Of a stretch of DNA of 43,833 nt, positions 9,011 through 16,295 are shown in pieces. Position numbers and translations under genes: made by a program. Within the stretch, counting starts at the first letter, position 1. Every line of letters starts with the position of its first letter. The stretch is taken from assembly GCA_028280445.1 (NCBI GenBank), contig JANQLU010000010.1, forward strand, positions 1-43,833, in the 5' to 3' direction. Below the pieces are notes generated by a model, which was not told the origin of the DNA, ran no database searches, and saw only the letters and a list, made by a program, of their open reading frames with translations. Origin of the DNA: Pirellulaceae bacterium. GTDB lineage: Bacteria; Planctomycetota; Planctomycetia; Pirellulales; Pirellulaceae.

Positions 9011-9416
9011 ATGGGTCTTGAAAGAGCACGTCTGGTTGAAAAATATTCCAATTTACCCACCAGCGCATATCGATTCCGAGAAAATGTTGATGATCAAACG
9101 CTGAAAGAATTTCGCAATGGAATCGTATTTCTATTAGCTTTTTGGAGCGGGCCAAGTATCCAGGCATTTCAGTTTTTGACGGCGACCCTGCGCGAGATGC
9201 AAAACCCATCCAGAACTTTTAGTTGTTGATGTCGATAGTTTGAACTCTCGCCGTATCAATGTCTATACTCACGGAACTCCAACTGGTGCTGGGGAAACGT
9301 TTTGGTTGTTCGATGGCGAAATTGTCCAGACCGTCTTCGGCAATTTCGATCGCGATCAATCGAAGAGCAAAAAAATCATTGTCGACTATTCACAATCGAT
9401 ATCTGCGGAATCGTGA
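9011..9416 (+). pseudogene. Frameshifted small thioredoxin-like protein
   Basis: An ATG at 9011 with GAGG 5 bp upstream opens a frame of about 60 protein-like residues (LVEKYSNLPTSAYRF, FLLAFWSGPSIQAF). That frame then runs into a TGA near 9229. The +1 frame takes over with HPELLVVDVDSLN, HGTPTGAGETFWLFDG and FGNFDRDQSKSKK, ending at TGA 9414-9416. Together the pieces read as one thioredoxin-fold-like protein of about 130 residues: a strand with FWSGP where thioredoxins carry a redox motif, then a helix, then strands VVVDVD and GETFWLFDGEIV. The switch lies around 9190-9205. The simplest reading is a one-base insertion, a two-base deletion or a sequencing error. Programmed +1 frameshifting is less likely. 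It lacks a CxxC. Confidence 0.6.
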
Positions 9417-9438
9417 TCGGTCTCGGGGTTGAGAACGG

Positions 9439-9483
9439 CTAAACAGCTCCGTATGCCAACATGGCGTCGGCGGCCTGGATGAA
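9439..9483 (-). pseudogene. Relic of the 3' end of a second glutamate dehydrogenase gene
   Basis: Read on the minus strand these 45 bp encode FIQAADAMLAYGAV followed by TAG. This nearly equals the C-terminus of the intact gdhA at 11074-12441 (FIKVADAMLAYGAV, stop). The two 45-bp segments share about 38 positions and differ mostly at wobble bases. Upstream of the match, in the relic's reading direction, the similarity stops. The relic and gdhA lie in the same orientation on either side of the sulfatase gene, suggesting an ancient gdhA duplication or a recombination event that left only the tail. Confidence 0.65.
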
Positions 9484-9563
9484 TCTGAGCTTCGTTGTGC
9501 AGCGCGGTTGAGCTGAGTAAAATCTATATGGCGGAGTACTCATCACAACTTGCGAGCATTGCT

Positions 9564-11018
9564 ATGAACTTACGTTCCGTGTTTTTGTGTCTGGCTTTTT
9601 GCCTGGGGATGACTCAGTTTACCCGTGCAGATGAACGCCCCAATGTACTTTGGATTTATCTCGAAGATGTCAGCGGCTGGTTTAGTTGCTATGGCGATAA
9701 ATTAATCGAAACGCCGAATATTGATGCCTTGGCAAATGCAGGAACGAAATTCACCCGGTTTTACACTCCGGCTGGTGTTTGTTCGGCGACACGTTCGGCG
9801 ATCATCACAGGAATGATGCAAACGACGATTGGAGCTCACAATCATCGCAGTTGCCGAGCGAATTTTCGCGGCAAATCGATGGGCAAGTACGATAAAAATG
9901 TGTTGCCCAAGCAAGTGGTTCCACTGCCGATTCGTTTTCGACAGGCAGGCTATTGGACGTTTAACGAAGGCGGCAAAGATGACTATAACTTTGAGTTTAG
10001 CATCAAAGAATACTATGACTTTGTGCCGTCAAAACGAGGTTGGGGACCAAAGGCATTGATCTCTGGCAAATGTTGGAAAGGGCGAAAATCGGGGCAGCCT
10101 TTCTTTGGGCAAGTGCAATTGGGTGGTGGGAAGCTTGGCAGGAGAGCTCCGAAAAAGATGGATCGCCGCAAAGTGGAAGTACCGCCATACTATCCGGACA
10201 TCCCCGAAGTTCGCGAAGAAATAGCGCACCACTATGACTGTTTGTTGAAAACAGACGAACAAGTCGGACAGATCATCGCAGCTTTGAAACGAGAGGGGCT
10301 TTATAAAAACACCATCATTTTCTTGTTTAGCGATCATGGGATGAAGCTTCATCGACACAAGCAGTTCTTGTACGAAGGTGGAATCCACATGCCGTTGATC
10401 GTCGTGGGGGGCGGAGCAAAGCCTGCGACGGTACGAGATGACCTGATCAGCGGAATCGATGTTGCAGCTGCTTCCCTGGTTGTTGCCGGAATCGAAGTTC
10501 CCCAAGAGATGGAAGGACGAGATTTTCTGGCGAAGGACTACAAAGAACGCGAATATGTTGTTGCTGCTCGCGATCGTTGTGACTACACGATTGAAAAGAT
10601 CCGCGCCGTGGTGACTCCTCGCTTTAAGTACCTTCGCAACTACTTGACTGATCGGCCGTACATGCAACCGAGTTACAAAGATCGATGGGATGTTTCCAAG
10701 CGATTCCGGCAACTGATGGCGGACGGCAAGATGAACAAAACGCAATTGGTGTTCTTTAGCAATGATCGTGTGCCCGAGGAGCTTTACGATCTGACAAAAG
10801 ATCCGCACGAAATTCACAACCTCGCCAAAGATCCCCGCTATGCAGAACAGCTAAAACAGCACCGCCAATTACTTGCGACCTGGATCAAACAAACCGGTGA
10901 TCGAGGGCAGCAGCCCGAATCAGATCTCGGTTTGCTCTGCGCGCTGAAACGTTGGGGAAAAAAATGCGTGAATCCTGAATACGATCGAGTGCGAAAGCTG
11001 TTGGAAAACAAAAAATAG
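9564..11018 (+). CDS. Secreted type I sulfatase
   Basis: 484 residues from the ATG at 9564, chosen because it starts a clear signal peptide (MNLRSVFLCLAFCLGMTQFTRA). Earlier in-frame ATGs at 9495 and 9528 add a hydrophilic leader, and no start has a strong Shine-Dalgarno. The mature protein opens with ERPNVLWIYLEDVSG, the metal-binding strand of arylsulfatases. The active-site motif is CSATR at 73-77, fitting C-x-A/P-x-R, where the cysteine is converted to formylglycine. SDHGMKLHRHKQFLYEGGIHMPL provides the later metal and substrate-binding residues. Such enzymes remove sulfate esters from polysaccharides outside the cytoplasm and are abundant in planctomycetes. The substrate is unknown. No maturase or carbohydrate-active gene is adjacent. 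Confidence 0.92.
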   Translation: MNLRSVFLCLAFCLGMTQFTRADERPNVLWIYLEDVSGWFSCYGDKLIETPNIDALANAGTKFTRFYTPAGVCSATRSAIITGMMQTTIGAHNHRSCRANFRGKSMGKYDKNVLPKQVVPLPIRFRQAGYWTFNEGGKDDYNFEFSIKEYYDFVPSKRGWGPKALISGKCWKGRKSGQPFFGQVQLGGGKLGRRAPKKMDRRKVEVPPYYPDIPEVREEIAHHYDCLLKTDEQVGQIIAALKREGLYKNTIIFLFSDHGMKLHRHKQFLYEGGIHMPLIVVGGGAKPATVRDDLISGIDVAAASLVVAGIEVPQEMEGRDFLAKDYKEREYVVAARDRCDYTIEKIRAVVTPRFKYLRNYLTDRPYMQPSYKDRWDVSKRFRQLMADGKMNKTQLVFFSNDRVPEELYDLTKDPHEIHNLAKDPRYAEQLKQHRQLLATWIKQTGDRGQQPESDLGLLCALKRWGKKCVNPEYDRVRKLLENKK

Positions 11019-11073
11019 TACCTAACATCGAGAATTAGCGGCGACAAAATCTCTGGAATTGTTCATTGCTCGA

Positions 11074-12441
11074 CTACACCGCTCCGTAAGCCAACATGGC
11101 GTCAGCGACTTTGATGAAACCGGCGATGTTTGCGCCGCGGACGTAATTGACTTGTCCATTGCCGTCGGAATGCCTGACGCACTTGGCGTGAATCTCCTCC
11201 ATGATTTCGCGAAGTTTTTCGTCAACTTCATTGCGGGTCCAGGTCAATCGCAATGCATTCTGACTTTGCTCCAAACCGGAAACGGCGACGCCGCCAGCGT
11301 TGGCAGCTTTGGCCGGACCAAACAGCACGCCCGCTTCTAAAAATGCGTTGACGCCGTCCAATTCCGTTGGCATGTTAGCGCCTTCGCAAACCACTTTTAC
11401 ACCGTTGGCGAGCAGGGTTTTGGCATCGTCCAAACTGATTTCATTTTGTGTGGCACAAGGAATGGCGACTTCGCAAGGTACCGACCAAGGTCGTTGACCG
11501 GCATGAAACGTTGCGCCTGGAAATTTTTCTACGTATTCTGAAATTCGACCGCGGCGAACTTCTTTCAGGTCTTTAACAAAGGCCAGTTTTTCAGCGTCGA
11601 TTCCGTCAGGGTCGTGAATGAAACCCGATGAATCGGACATCGTGACGGCTTGGGCACCCAACTCGGTGGCTTTTTCGACGGCGTAGATTGCCACGTTGCC
11701 AGCTCCGGAGACTGCCACGGTTTTTCCACGAATACTGTCGCCAACCAGGTTCAACATGTTTTCACAAAAGTAAACGCAACCGTAACCGGTCGCTTCGGTT
11801 CGAACTAAACTGCCGCCAAACGGGAGACCTTTGCCCGTCAACACGCCGGTAAATTCATTTTGGATGCGTTTGTATTGGCCAAACAGGTAACTGATTTCAC
11901 GCGCGCCGACGCCGATATCACCAGCCGGAACATCGGTGTGTTGTCCAATGTGATGACTGAGTTCGGTCATCATCGACTGGCAAAACCTCATAACTTCCGA
12001 ATCGCTTTTGCCTTTCGGATTAAAATTCGAACCCCCTTTGCCACCGCCCATCGGCAATCCTGTCAAACTGTTTTTGAAGATTTGTTCAAAGCCAAGAAAT
12101 TTGAGAACACTCAAAGTCACCGTCGGATGGAAACGCAAGCCTCCTTTGTAGGGACCGATGGAGTTGTTGAATTGAACACGCCAGGCGCGGTTGACACGAA
12201 TATTGCCATCGTCATCCTGCCAGGTGACTCGATAGATGATGATGCGATCGGGTTCTGTCAGTCGTTCTAAAATCTGGGCCTGCTGATATTGCGGATTTTG
12301 TTTGACATACGGCATGACCGTCAAAACAAATTCCTTGACCGCTTGATGAAACTCGGGTTGCCCAGGATTACGCTTGACTAATCCGTTCATAAAGCATTCG
12401 GTTTCTTGACAATTCTCGACCCACATTTCAGCCACCATCAT
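11074..12441 (-). CDS. gdhA: NADP-type glutamate dehydrogenase
   Basis: 455 residues, the size of hexameric small-subunit glutamate dehydrogenases. It interconverts 2-oxoglutarate plus ammonium and glutamate. Conserved stretches include NNSIGPYKGGLRFHP, the catalytic lysine region PMGGGKGGSNFNPKG, DVPAGDIGVGAREI, TEATGYG and the Rossmann motif VSGAGNVAIYA. The NADP preference is inferred from similarity to this subgroup. Two adjacent ATGs at 12441 and 12438 are possible starts. It converges with the sulfatase gene, with 55 bp between stops. A 45-bp relic of a second copy of its 3' end lies at 9439-9483. Confidence 0.95.
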   Translation of the reverse strand: MMVAEMWVENCQETECFMNGLVKRNPGQPEFHQAVKEFVLTVMPYVKQNPQYQQAQILERLTEPDRIIIYRVTWQDDDGNIRVNRAWRVQFNNSIGPYKGGLRFHPTVTLSVLKFLGFEQIFKNSLTGLPMGGGKGGSNFNPKGKSDSEVMRFCQSMMTELSHHIGQHTDVPAGDIGVGAREISYLFGQYKRIQNEFTGVLTGKGLPFGGSLVRTEATGYGCVYFCENMLNLVGDSIRGKTVAVSGAGNVAIYAVEKATELGAQAVTMSDSSGFIHDPDGIDAEKLAFVKDLKEVRRGRISEYVEKFPGATFHAGQRPWSVPCEVAIPCATQNEISLDDAKTLLANGVKVVCEGANMPTELDGVNAFLEAGVLFGPAKAANAGGVAVSGLEQSQNALRLTWTRNEVDEKLREIMEEIHAKCVRHSDGNGQVNYVRGANIAGFIKVADAMLAYGAV

Positions 12442-12651
12442 TTACTCATTTCGTTATTGTTTTACGGGGTGTATCACAAGACGACTCTTTGTTGCCGTCC
12501 TTACAATTCGATTCAATTTGATTATCGACGAATTCCGCTATGAGTTGCTTTTTTTTGGTATTTCAAAATCGAACAGATGTGAAGAAGTAAGGCAAGACCA
12601 AGTTTTGCGTCCCCTGGGCAAACAGTTTTTTGGAATTTTTTGAGGTCTCAG

Positions 12652-13512
12652 ATGGGTCAACGGATGGCTTTCGCGGCGATATTGGTCGCGCTGGCAGTTA
12701 CATTTTGTGCGGCGGTTTACGGTGTTAGGCAGGGAGGTTTTTCAAACGGCCTTGCAGACCCTGAGAATACATCGGGCCAGCAACAGGATCAGAAAACTGA
12801 AAAATCAGGCTTTGCGATTCTCGAATTGTTTACTTCCGAAGGATGCAGCAGTTGTCCTCCAGCGGATCGAAATTTAATCCGGATTGCCAATCTCGCGAAG
12901 AAAAATGGCAAAGCGATTTACACATTGTCCTATCATGTTGACTACTGGAATTACCTTGGCTGGAAAGATCCCTACAGCGATCGCAAATTTACAGATCGCC
13001 AGCGTCAATATGCAAAACAGTTTCGTTCAGAAAGTATCTACACACCGCAAATGGTGGTGAATGGGCGAGCCGAATTCAACGGGGGAAACCAATCGCTGTC
13101 AGATCGGGCGATTAAAATCGCCATGGACATCCAATCGACGGCCAAAATTTCAATCCAGTCGACCGTGGCGGCAAAAGGCGTACGAGTTGATTGGAACATT
13201 TCCGATCACAAGAAAAACGATGTTGTCCACATCGCGTTGGTGCAAAACCGTGGCACTCAGAAAGTGACTCGAGGCGAGAACGCGCGTCGCGAATTATCGC
13301 ATGTTAACATCGTGCGTGATTTGAAATCGATCGCCAAACCGGATCGTAAAGGTCAGGTTCGTTTTTCATTGCCACAAGGATTGAAGGCAGACGAATTGCA
13401 CGTCGTTGCATTTATTCAATCGACTGACGATCAAATCATTCGAGCGGCGGCGAAATCATCCATTGTTAAACGCCAGGCGTCCAAAACGGCGCCCTCTTCA
13501 AAAAACAAGTAG
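12652..13512 (+). CDS. Exported DUF1223 thioredoxin-like protein
   Basis: 286 residues from the ATG at 12652, which has GAGG 6 bp upstream. A TTG 12 bp earlier is an unlikely start. The first 25 residues form a membrane anchor or signal. The DUF1223 core follows: AILELFTSEGCSSCPPAD with a CxxC at 65-68, then SYHVDYWNYLGWKDPYSDR, and YTPQMVVNGRAEFNG. DUF1223 proteins have a thioredoxin fold and are usually extracytoplasmic, but their substrates are not established. The gene is followed 53 bp later by an exported methionine sulfoxide reductase, suggesting joint work in redox repair of envelope proteins. Confidence 0.85.
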   Translation: MGQRMAFAAILVALAVTFCAAVYGVRQGGFSNGLADPENTSGQQQDQKTEKSGFAILELFTSEGCSSCPPADRNLIRIANLAKKNGKAIYTLSYHVDYWNYLGWKDPYSDRKFTDRQRQYAKQFRSESIYTPQMVVNGRAEFNGGNQSLSDRAIKIAMDIQSTAKISIQSTVAAKGVRVDWNISDHKKNDVVHIALVQNRGTQKVTRGENARRELSHVNIVRDLKSIAKPDRKGQVRFSLPQGLKADELHVVAFIQSTDDQIIRAAAKSSIVKRQASKTAPSSKNK

Positions 13513-13565
13513 CACTACAAACTCTTCGCATCATCTTTTTAATCATCCCGATGGAGGTACGCAAA

Positions 13566-14327
13566 ATGACTCAAACTCGAACAACGGCACGGACTTTTTT
13601 GTTGGGGGTCGTCGCCATGATTTTTTTGACGGCAGTCACCGCTTACGGCATTTTGTCGGCACCCCAGGAGTCAAACTCCAACGCTGCCAGGAAAGACAAG
13701 GCGGCTTTGCTGAAGAATGTCAAAAACGCAAAAACCGCAGTGTTTGCTGGCGGGTGTTTTTGGTGTATGGAACCTCCATTTGAAAAATTGGAAGGCGTCA
13801 TCGCCGCTGAATCGGGATACACCGGAGGCCACGACACGAATCCAACCTATGAAAAAGTCAACACTGGACGCACGGGACATGTGGAAGCGATTCGCGTCAC
13901 CTACGATGCAGACAAATTGAGCTACAACGATTTGCTGGAGGTGTTCTGGCGAAGTTTTGATCCGACGGACGCGGGCGGGCAATTCTATGACCGCGGATAC
14001 ACTTATACATCAGCCATTTTTGTCGCCAACGATTCGGAACGTGCGCTGGCCGAGGCTTCGAAGAAACGACTAGAGAAATCGGGACGGTTCAAAAAGAAAA
14101 TTGTGACGCCCATTCGCACGGTGAGTAAGTTTTACCTGGCCGAAGAATACCACCAGGATTATTATCTGACCCATACCCGCGACTACAAACGGTATCGCAA
14201 AGCGTCGGGACGCGATCGATTTATCAATAAACACTGGGGTCGGGACCGCTACTACAAACCAGTCGGACCGAAGAAAAAGAAGGCAAGGTACGAAAAGCCG
14301 TCCGATAGCGAGTTGCGAAAAAATTGA
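13566..14327 (+). CDS. msrA: Membrane-anchored or exported peptide methionine sulfoxide reductase A
   Basis: 253 residues. A perfect GGAGGT lies 7 bp before the ATG at 13566. Residues 1-31 form a signal anchor (TFLLGVVAMIFLTAVTAYGIL). The MsrA domain begins at about residue 55 with GCFWCMEPPF (catalytic C64 and C67), then GYTGG, HVEAIRVTYD and EEYHQDYY. MsrA reduces methionine-S-sulfoxide in proteins. The signal implies work outside the cytoplasm, unlike most MsrA enzymes. The tail of about 40 residues is rich in lysine and arginine (YKPVGPKKKKARYEKPS) and may bind membranes or nucleic acid. Probably co-transcribed with the upstream DUF1223 gene. A family A hairpin lies 43 bp after the stop. 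Confidence 0.93.
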   Translation: MTQTRTTARTFLLGVVAMIFLTAVTAYGILSAPQESNSNAARKDKAALLKNVKNAKTAVFAGGCFWCMEPPFEKLEGVIAAESGYTGGHDTNPTYEKVNTGRTGHVEAIRVTYDADKLSYNDLLEVFWRSFDPTDAGGQFYDRGYTYTSAIFVANDSERALAEASKKRLEKSGRFKKKIVTPIRTVSKFYLAEEYHQDYYLTHTRDYKRYRKASGRDRFINKHWGRDRYYKPVGPKKKKARYEKPSDSELRKN

Positions 14328-14356
14328 CTGCTTTGCAATATGATTTGACGCAGTGT

Positions 14357-14436
14357 GGGGCGAGGCTCCTGTGAGCGGCAAGGCGCTAGCCGCCGGTGTT
14401 TGAAGGTTTACCGGCGGCTAGCCCCTTCCCGCTCAC
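14357..14436. repeat. Family A inverted repeat, copy 1, with E-module trace
   Basis: Two 27-bp arms (14371-14397 and 14410-14436) surround a 12-nt spacer. The left arm begins GTGAGCGGCAAGGCGCTAGC. The right arm is its reverse complement except for changes in the lower stem (CCCCTTCCC against CGCCTTGCC). A short trace of the E module, GGGGCGAGGCTCCT, precedes the left arm. The element lies between msrA and a convergent small gene, where it could act as a bidirectional transcription end. Confidence 0.85.
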
Positions 14437-14464
14437 TGGTGGCACTGAGAATTCAAAAAGCTGT

Positions 14465-14626
14465 TTAGGAGATAGCGGCACCGCTGACGACTGAGGGCGT
14501 GGGTTCTTCGCGGCTACGGCAGACAGCGTAGACCATCCAGCACATGGCATAAGCGGGTAACAAACATGCAAGAACAGGACTGATTGCCAAGTATCCGAGT
14601 ATTTTGAATGTCAAACGTTGGTTCAT
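14465..14626 (-). CDS. Small membrane protein, hypothetical
   Basis: 53 residues from the ATG at 14626, preceded by AGAGAAAA. One or two hydrophobic segments span about residues 8-37 (ILGYLAISPVLACLLPAYAM, then CWMVYAVC), followed by a short polar tail (SREEPTPSVVSG). No family is recognised. A longer start at 14659 adds a polar leader with no better ribosome site. The gene stands alone between a family A repeat and a D repeat. It is supported only by its membrane-protein character and start context. Confidence 0.4.
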   Translation of the reverse strand: MNQRLTFKILGYLAISPVLACLLPAYAMCWMVYAVCRSREEPTPSVVSGAAIS

Positions 14627-14775
14627 GATTTTCTCTATGGTTGATTGTGTCGAGCACAACCAAATGAGAGAATCCCAGAGGATCTTTCAGACAATTGAAA
14701 AAAATCCAAAATTGGCTCAAAAACAGGGGATTGTAGGTGGTGTGTAAGCAAATGTTGGTGATTGGGAATCAGATC

Positions 14776-14888
14776 GGGTGCCACTGGCTTTGCCAGTGAT
14801 TCACCCATCAATGTGTGTATTTGTTTTGCCAAATGAAGTACTTAACAACCACTATTTGACCAGAACACTGGCAGAGCCAGTGCCACCC
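14776..14888. repeat. Family D inverted repeat pair
   Basis: GGGTGCCACTGGCTTTGCCA begins the left copy (14776-14798). The right copy (14866-14888) is its near-perfect reverse complement, about 21 of 23 positions, across a 67-bp A+T-rich spacer. Each copy is itself a short palindrome (CACTGGC/GCCAGTG). A related trace, GGCTCTGCCAGTG, lies at 18304-18316. The pair sits between the small membrane protein and the GTPase operon end. Confidence 0.7.
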
Positions 14889-14933
14889 AAAATAGCAAAT
14901 CAGGACAGTCAAGAATAACGATTAAAGAGTTTT

Positions 14934-16295
14934 TCAGGTTGCCGGGTTTTGTGACGCGTGACGATTCCAATTCAATTTGTTGCGAATTTCGTCTTTGAGA
15001 TGACGCAACACGGAGTCTTTGTCTGTTTTTGCCAGAATGCTTTTGACCACGACCTTGGGAGATTCACTTCCCCATGAACCCCCATGTTCGAAATAGTGTT
15101 TTGCCGCGCGTCCAATGATGTACGAGCTGAACCCGGCAGCAGCTCCTTGCGGAATCATCGTCAGTGCCGTACCCAATGTCGCCGTTCCCAGTTTAAACAG
15201 GCTTGCACCCCACGACGTCAATTCACCCAAGGCGAAAATACCAGCCGCTTTGCCGATCGATTTGGCCAACCCGCGGGCTTGGGCCATCGAGAAATTCAAA
15301 CCGTACACTTTAGAAAGTGTCACAATCATCAGCGCATCAATGGCGAATCCGCCAATCACATCCACCACCGGTAATGGATTGAGCGCTACTGCGATGGCTT
15401 TGGTCGAGGCCATCGTCCAGATAATTTTGTCCGCATGTTGATTTCGCATTTGCACGCGCAATGTGGCAACACGATCGCTTTTGTCTGCTGCGTACATGGC
15501 AGCGTTGAGTGCGATCAAATCCAAACCTTCGCTTTCAAACGTGGTGAGGATTTTCTCTTTCAACTGGCCAACATCGGGCTCCGGTTTGCGCCATTCCGTT
15601 TTTTCACGGCCCAATGAATCCTCGATCACATATTCAATTTTTCGAGGATCGGCAGCGGTGATGACAAAATGATCCGCGGGAACAAGACCTTCGACGCGGC
15701 GTTTGACGATCTCGAGTAATTTTTCGAGGTCGTCGCTTTCGTAGAGATCGCGTTTGTTGAATACCACGATCATTGGTTTTTGGATGGCGGCCAGTTCGAC
15801 CAATGCAGCATATTCGGTTTCATTGAGATCACTGTCGGTGACGAACAAAATCAAATCGGCTTTGCGGGCTGTTTGTTCAGCCATTGTGGCGCGGTCTTTT
15901 CCACCGACTTCGTTGATTCCAGGCGTGTCAACCAGAACGACGGCCGAATTTTCCGCGCCAGGGACACGGTATTCGCAAGTGTCCCATTGTTCGCTGCGAA
16001 TCTGTTTGGTCCATCCTCCCTGGACGTCGACATCGGCGATTTGACGGCCGATCAACGCGTTGATCAATGCCGATTTTCCCGTACTGATTTCACCAAAGAT
16101 GACGATTTCGACACGGCCATTGGTGACCTTGTCATACATATCCTGTAGCTGAGTGATATCTGCCTGGAGCGCTTCTCGTTCGCTGGCTGGACAATCTCGC
16201 AATTTTTTCAGCGTCGATTCGACGCTCCGGATCGCTTCGTTGTATTGCTTGCGTTCATTGTCCAGTTGTAATGTTGCAGGTGGGCCGCTATTCAT
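14934..16295 (-). CDS. Dynamin-like/DUF697-type GTPase, second of a tandem pair
   Basis: 453 residues from the ATG at 16295. A short N-terminal helical region precedes the G domain: P-loop GEISTGKS (68-75), switch motif DTPG (123-126) and NKRD (180-183). The C-terminal 170 residues contain hydrophobic helices (PLPVVDVIGGFAIDALMIV, GLAKSIGKAAGIFALGEL), as in the DUF697 membrane-associated domain. The start overlaps the end of the upstream GTPase gene by 8 bp (ATGAATAG), so translation is coupled. The two proteins are paralogues but differ in length and N-terminus, suggesting a hetero-oligomer at the membrane. The likely role is membrane remodelling or maintenance. The cargo or lipid is unknown. 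A GTG three codons upstream is possible but less likely. Confidence 0.85.
   Translation of the reverse strand: MNSGPPATLQLDNERKQYNEAIRSVESTLKKLRDCPASEREALQADITQLQDMYDKVTNGRVEIVIFGEISTGKSALINALIGRQIADVDVQGGWTKQIRSEQWDTCEYRVPGAENSAVVLVDTPGINEVGGKDRATMAEQTARKADLILFVTDSDLNETEYAALVELAAIQKPMIVVFNKRDLYESDDLEKLLEIVKRRVEGLVPADHFVITAADPRKIEYVIEDSLGREKTEWRKPEPDVGQLKEKILTTFESEGLDLIALNAAMYAADKSDRVATLRVQMRNQHADKIIWTMASTKAIAVALNPLPVVDVIGGFAIDALMIVTLSKVYGLNFSMAQARGLAKSIGKAAGIFALGELTSWGASLFKLGTATLGTALTMIPQGAAAGFSSYIIGRAAKHYFEHGGSWGSESPKVVVKSILAKTDKDSVLRHLKDEIRNKLNWNRHASQNPAT

Noticed and set aside
8587..9060. 157-codon minus-strand frame at the end of pyruvate kinase
   Set aside because: Antisense to the conserved kinase C-terminus and to the thioredoxin-like relic.
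10029..10817. Open frame of 262 codons antisense to the sulfatase
   Set aside because: Shadow of the sulfatase; no start signal and no protein-like motifs.
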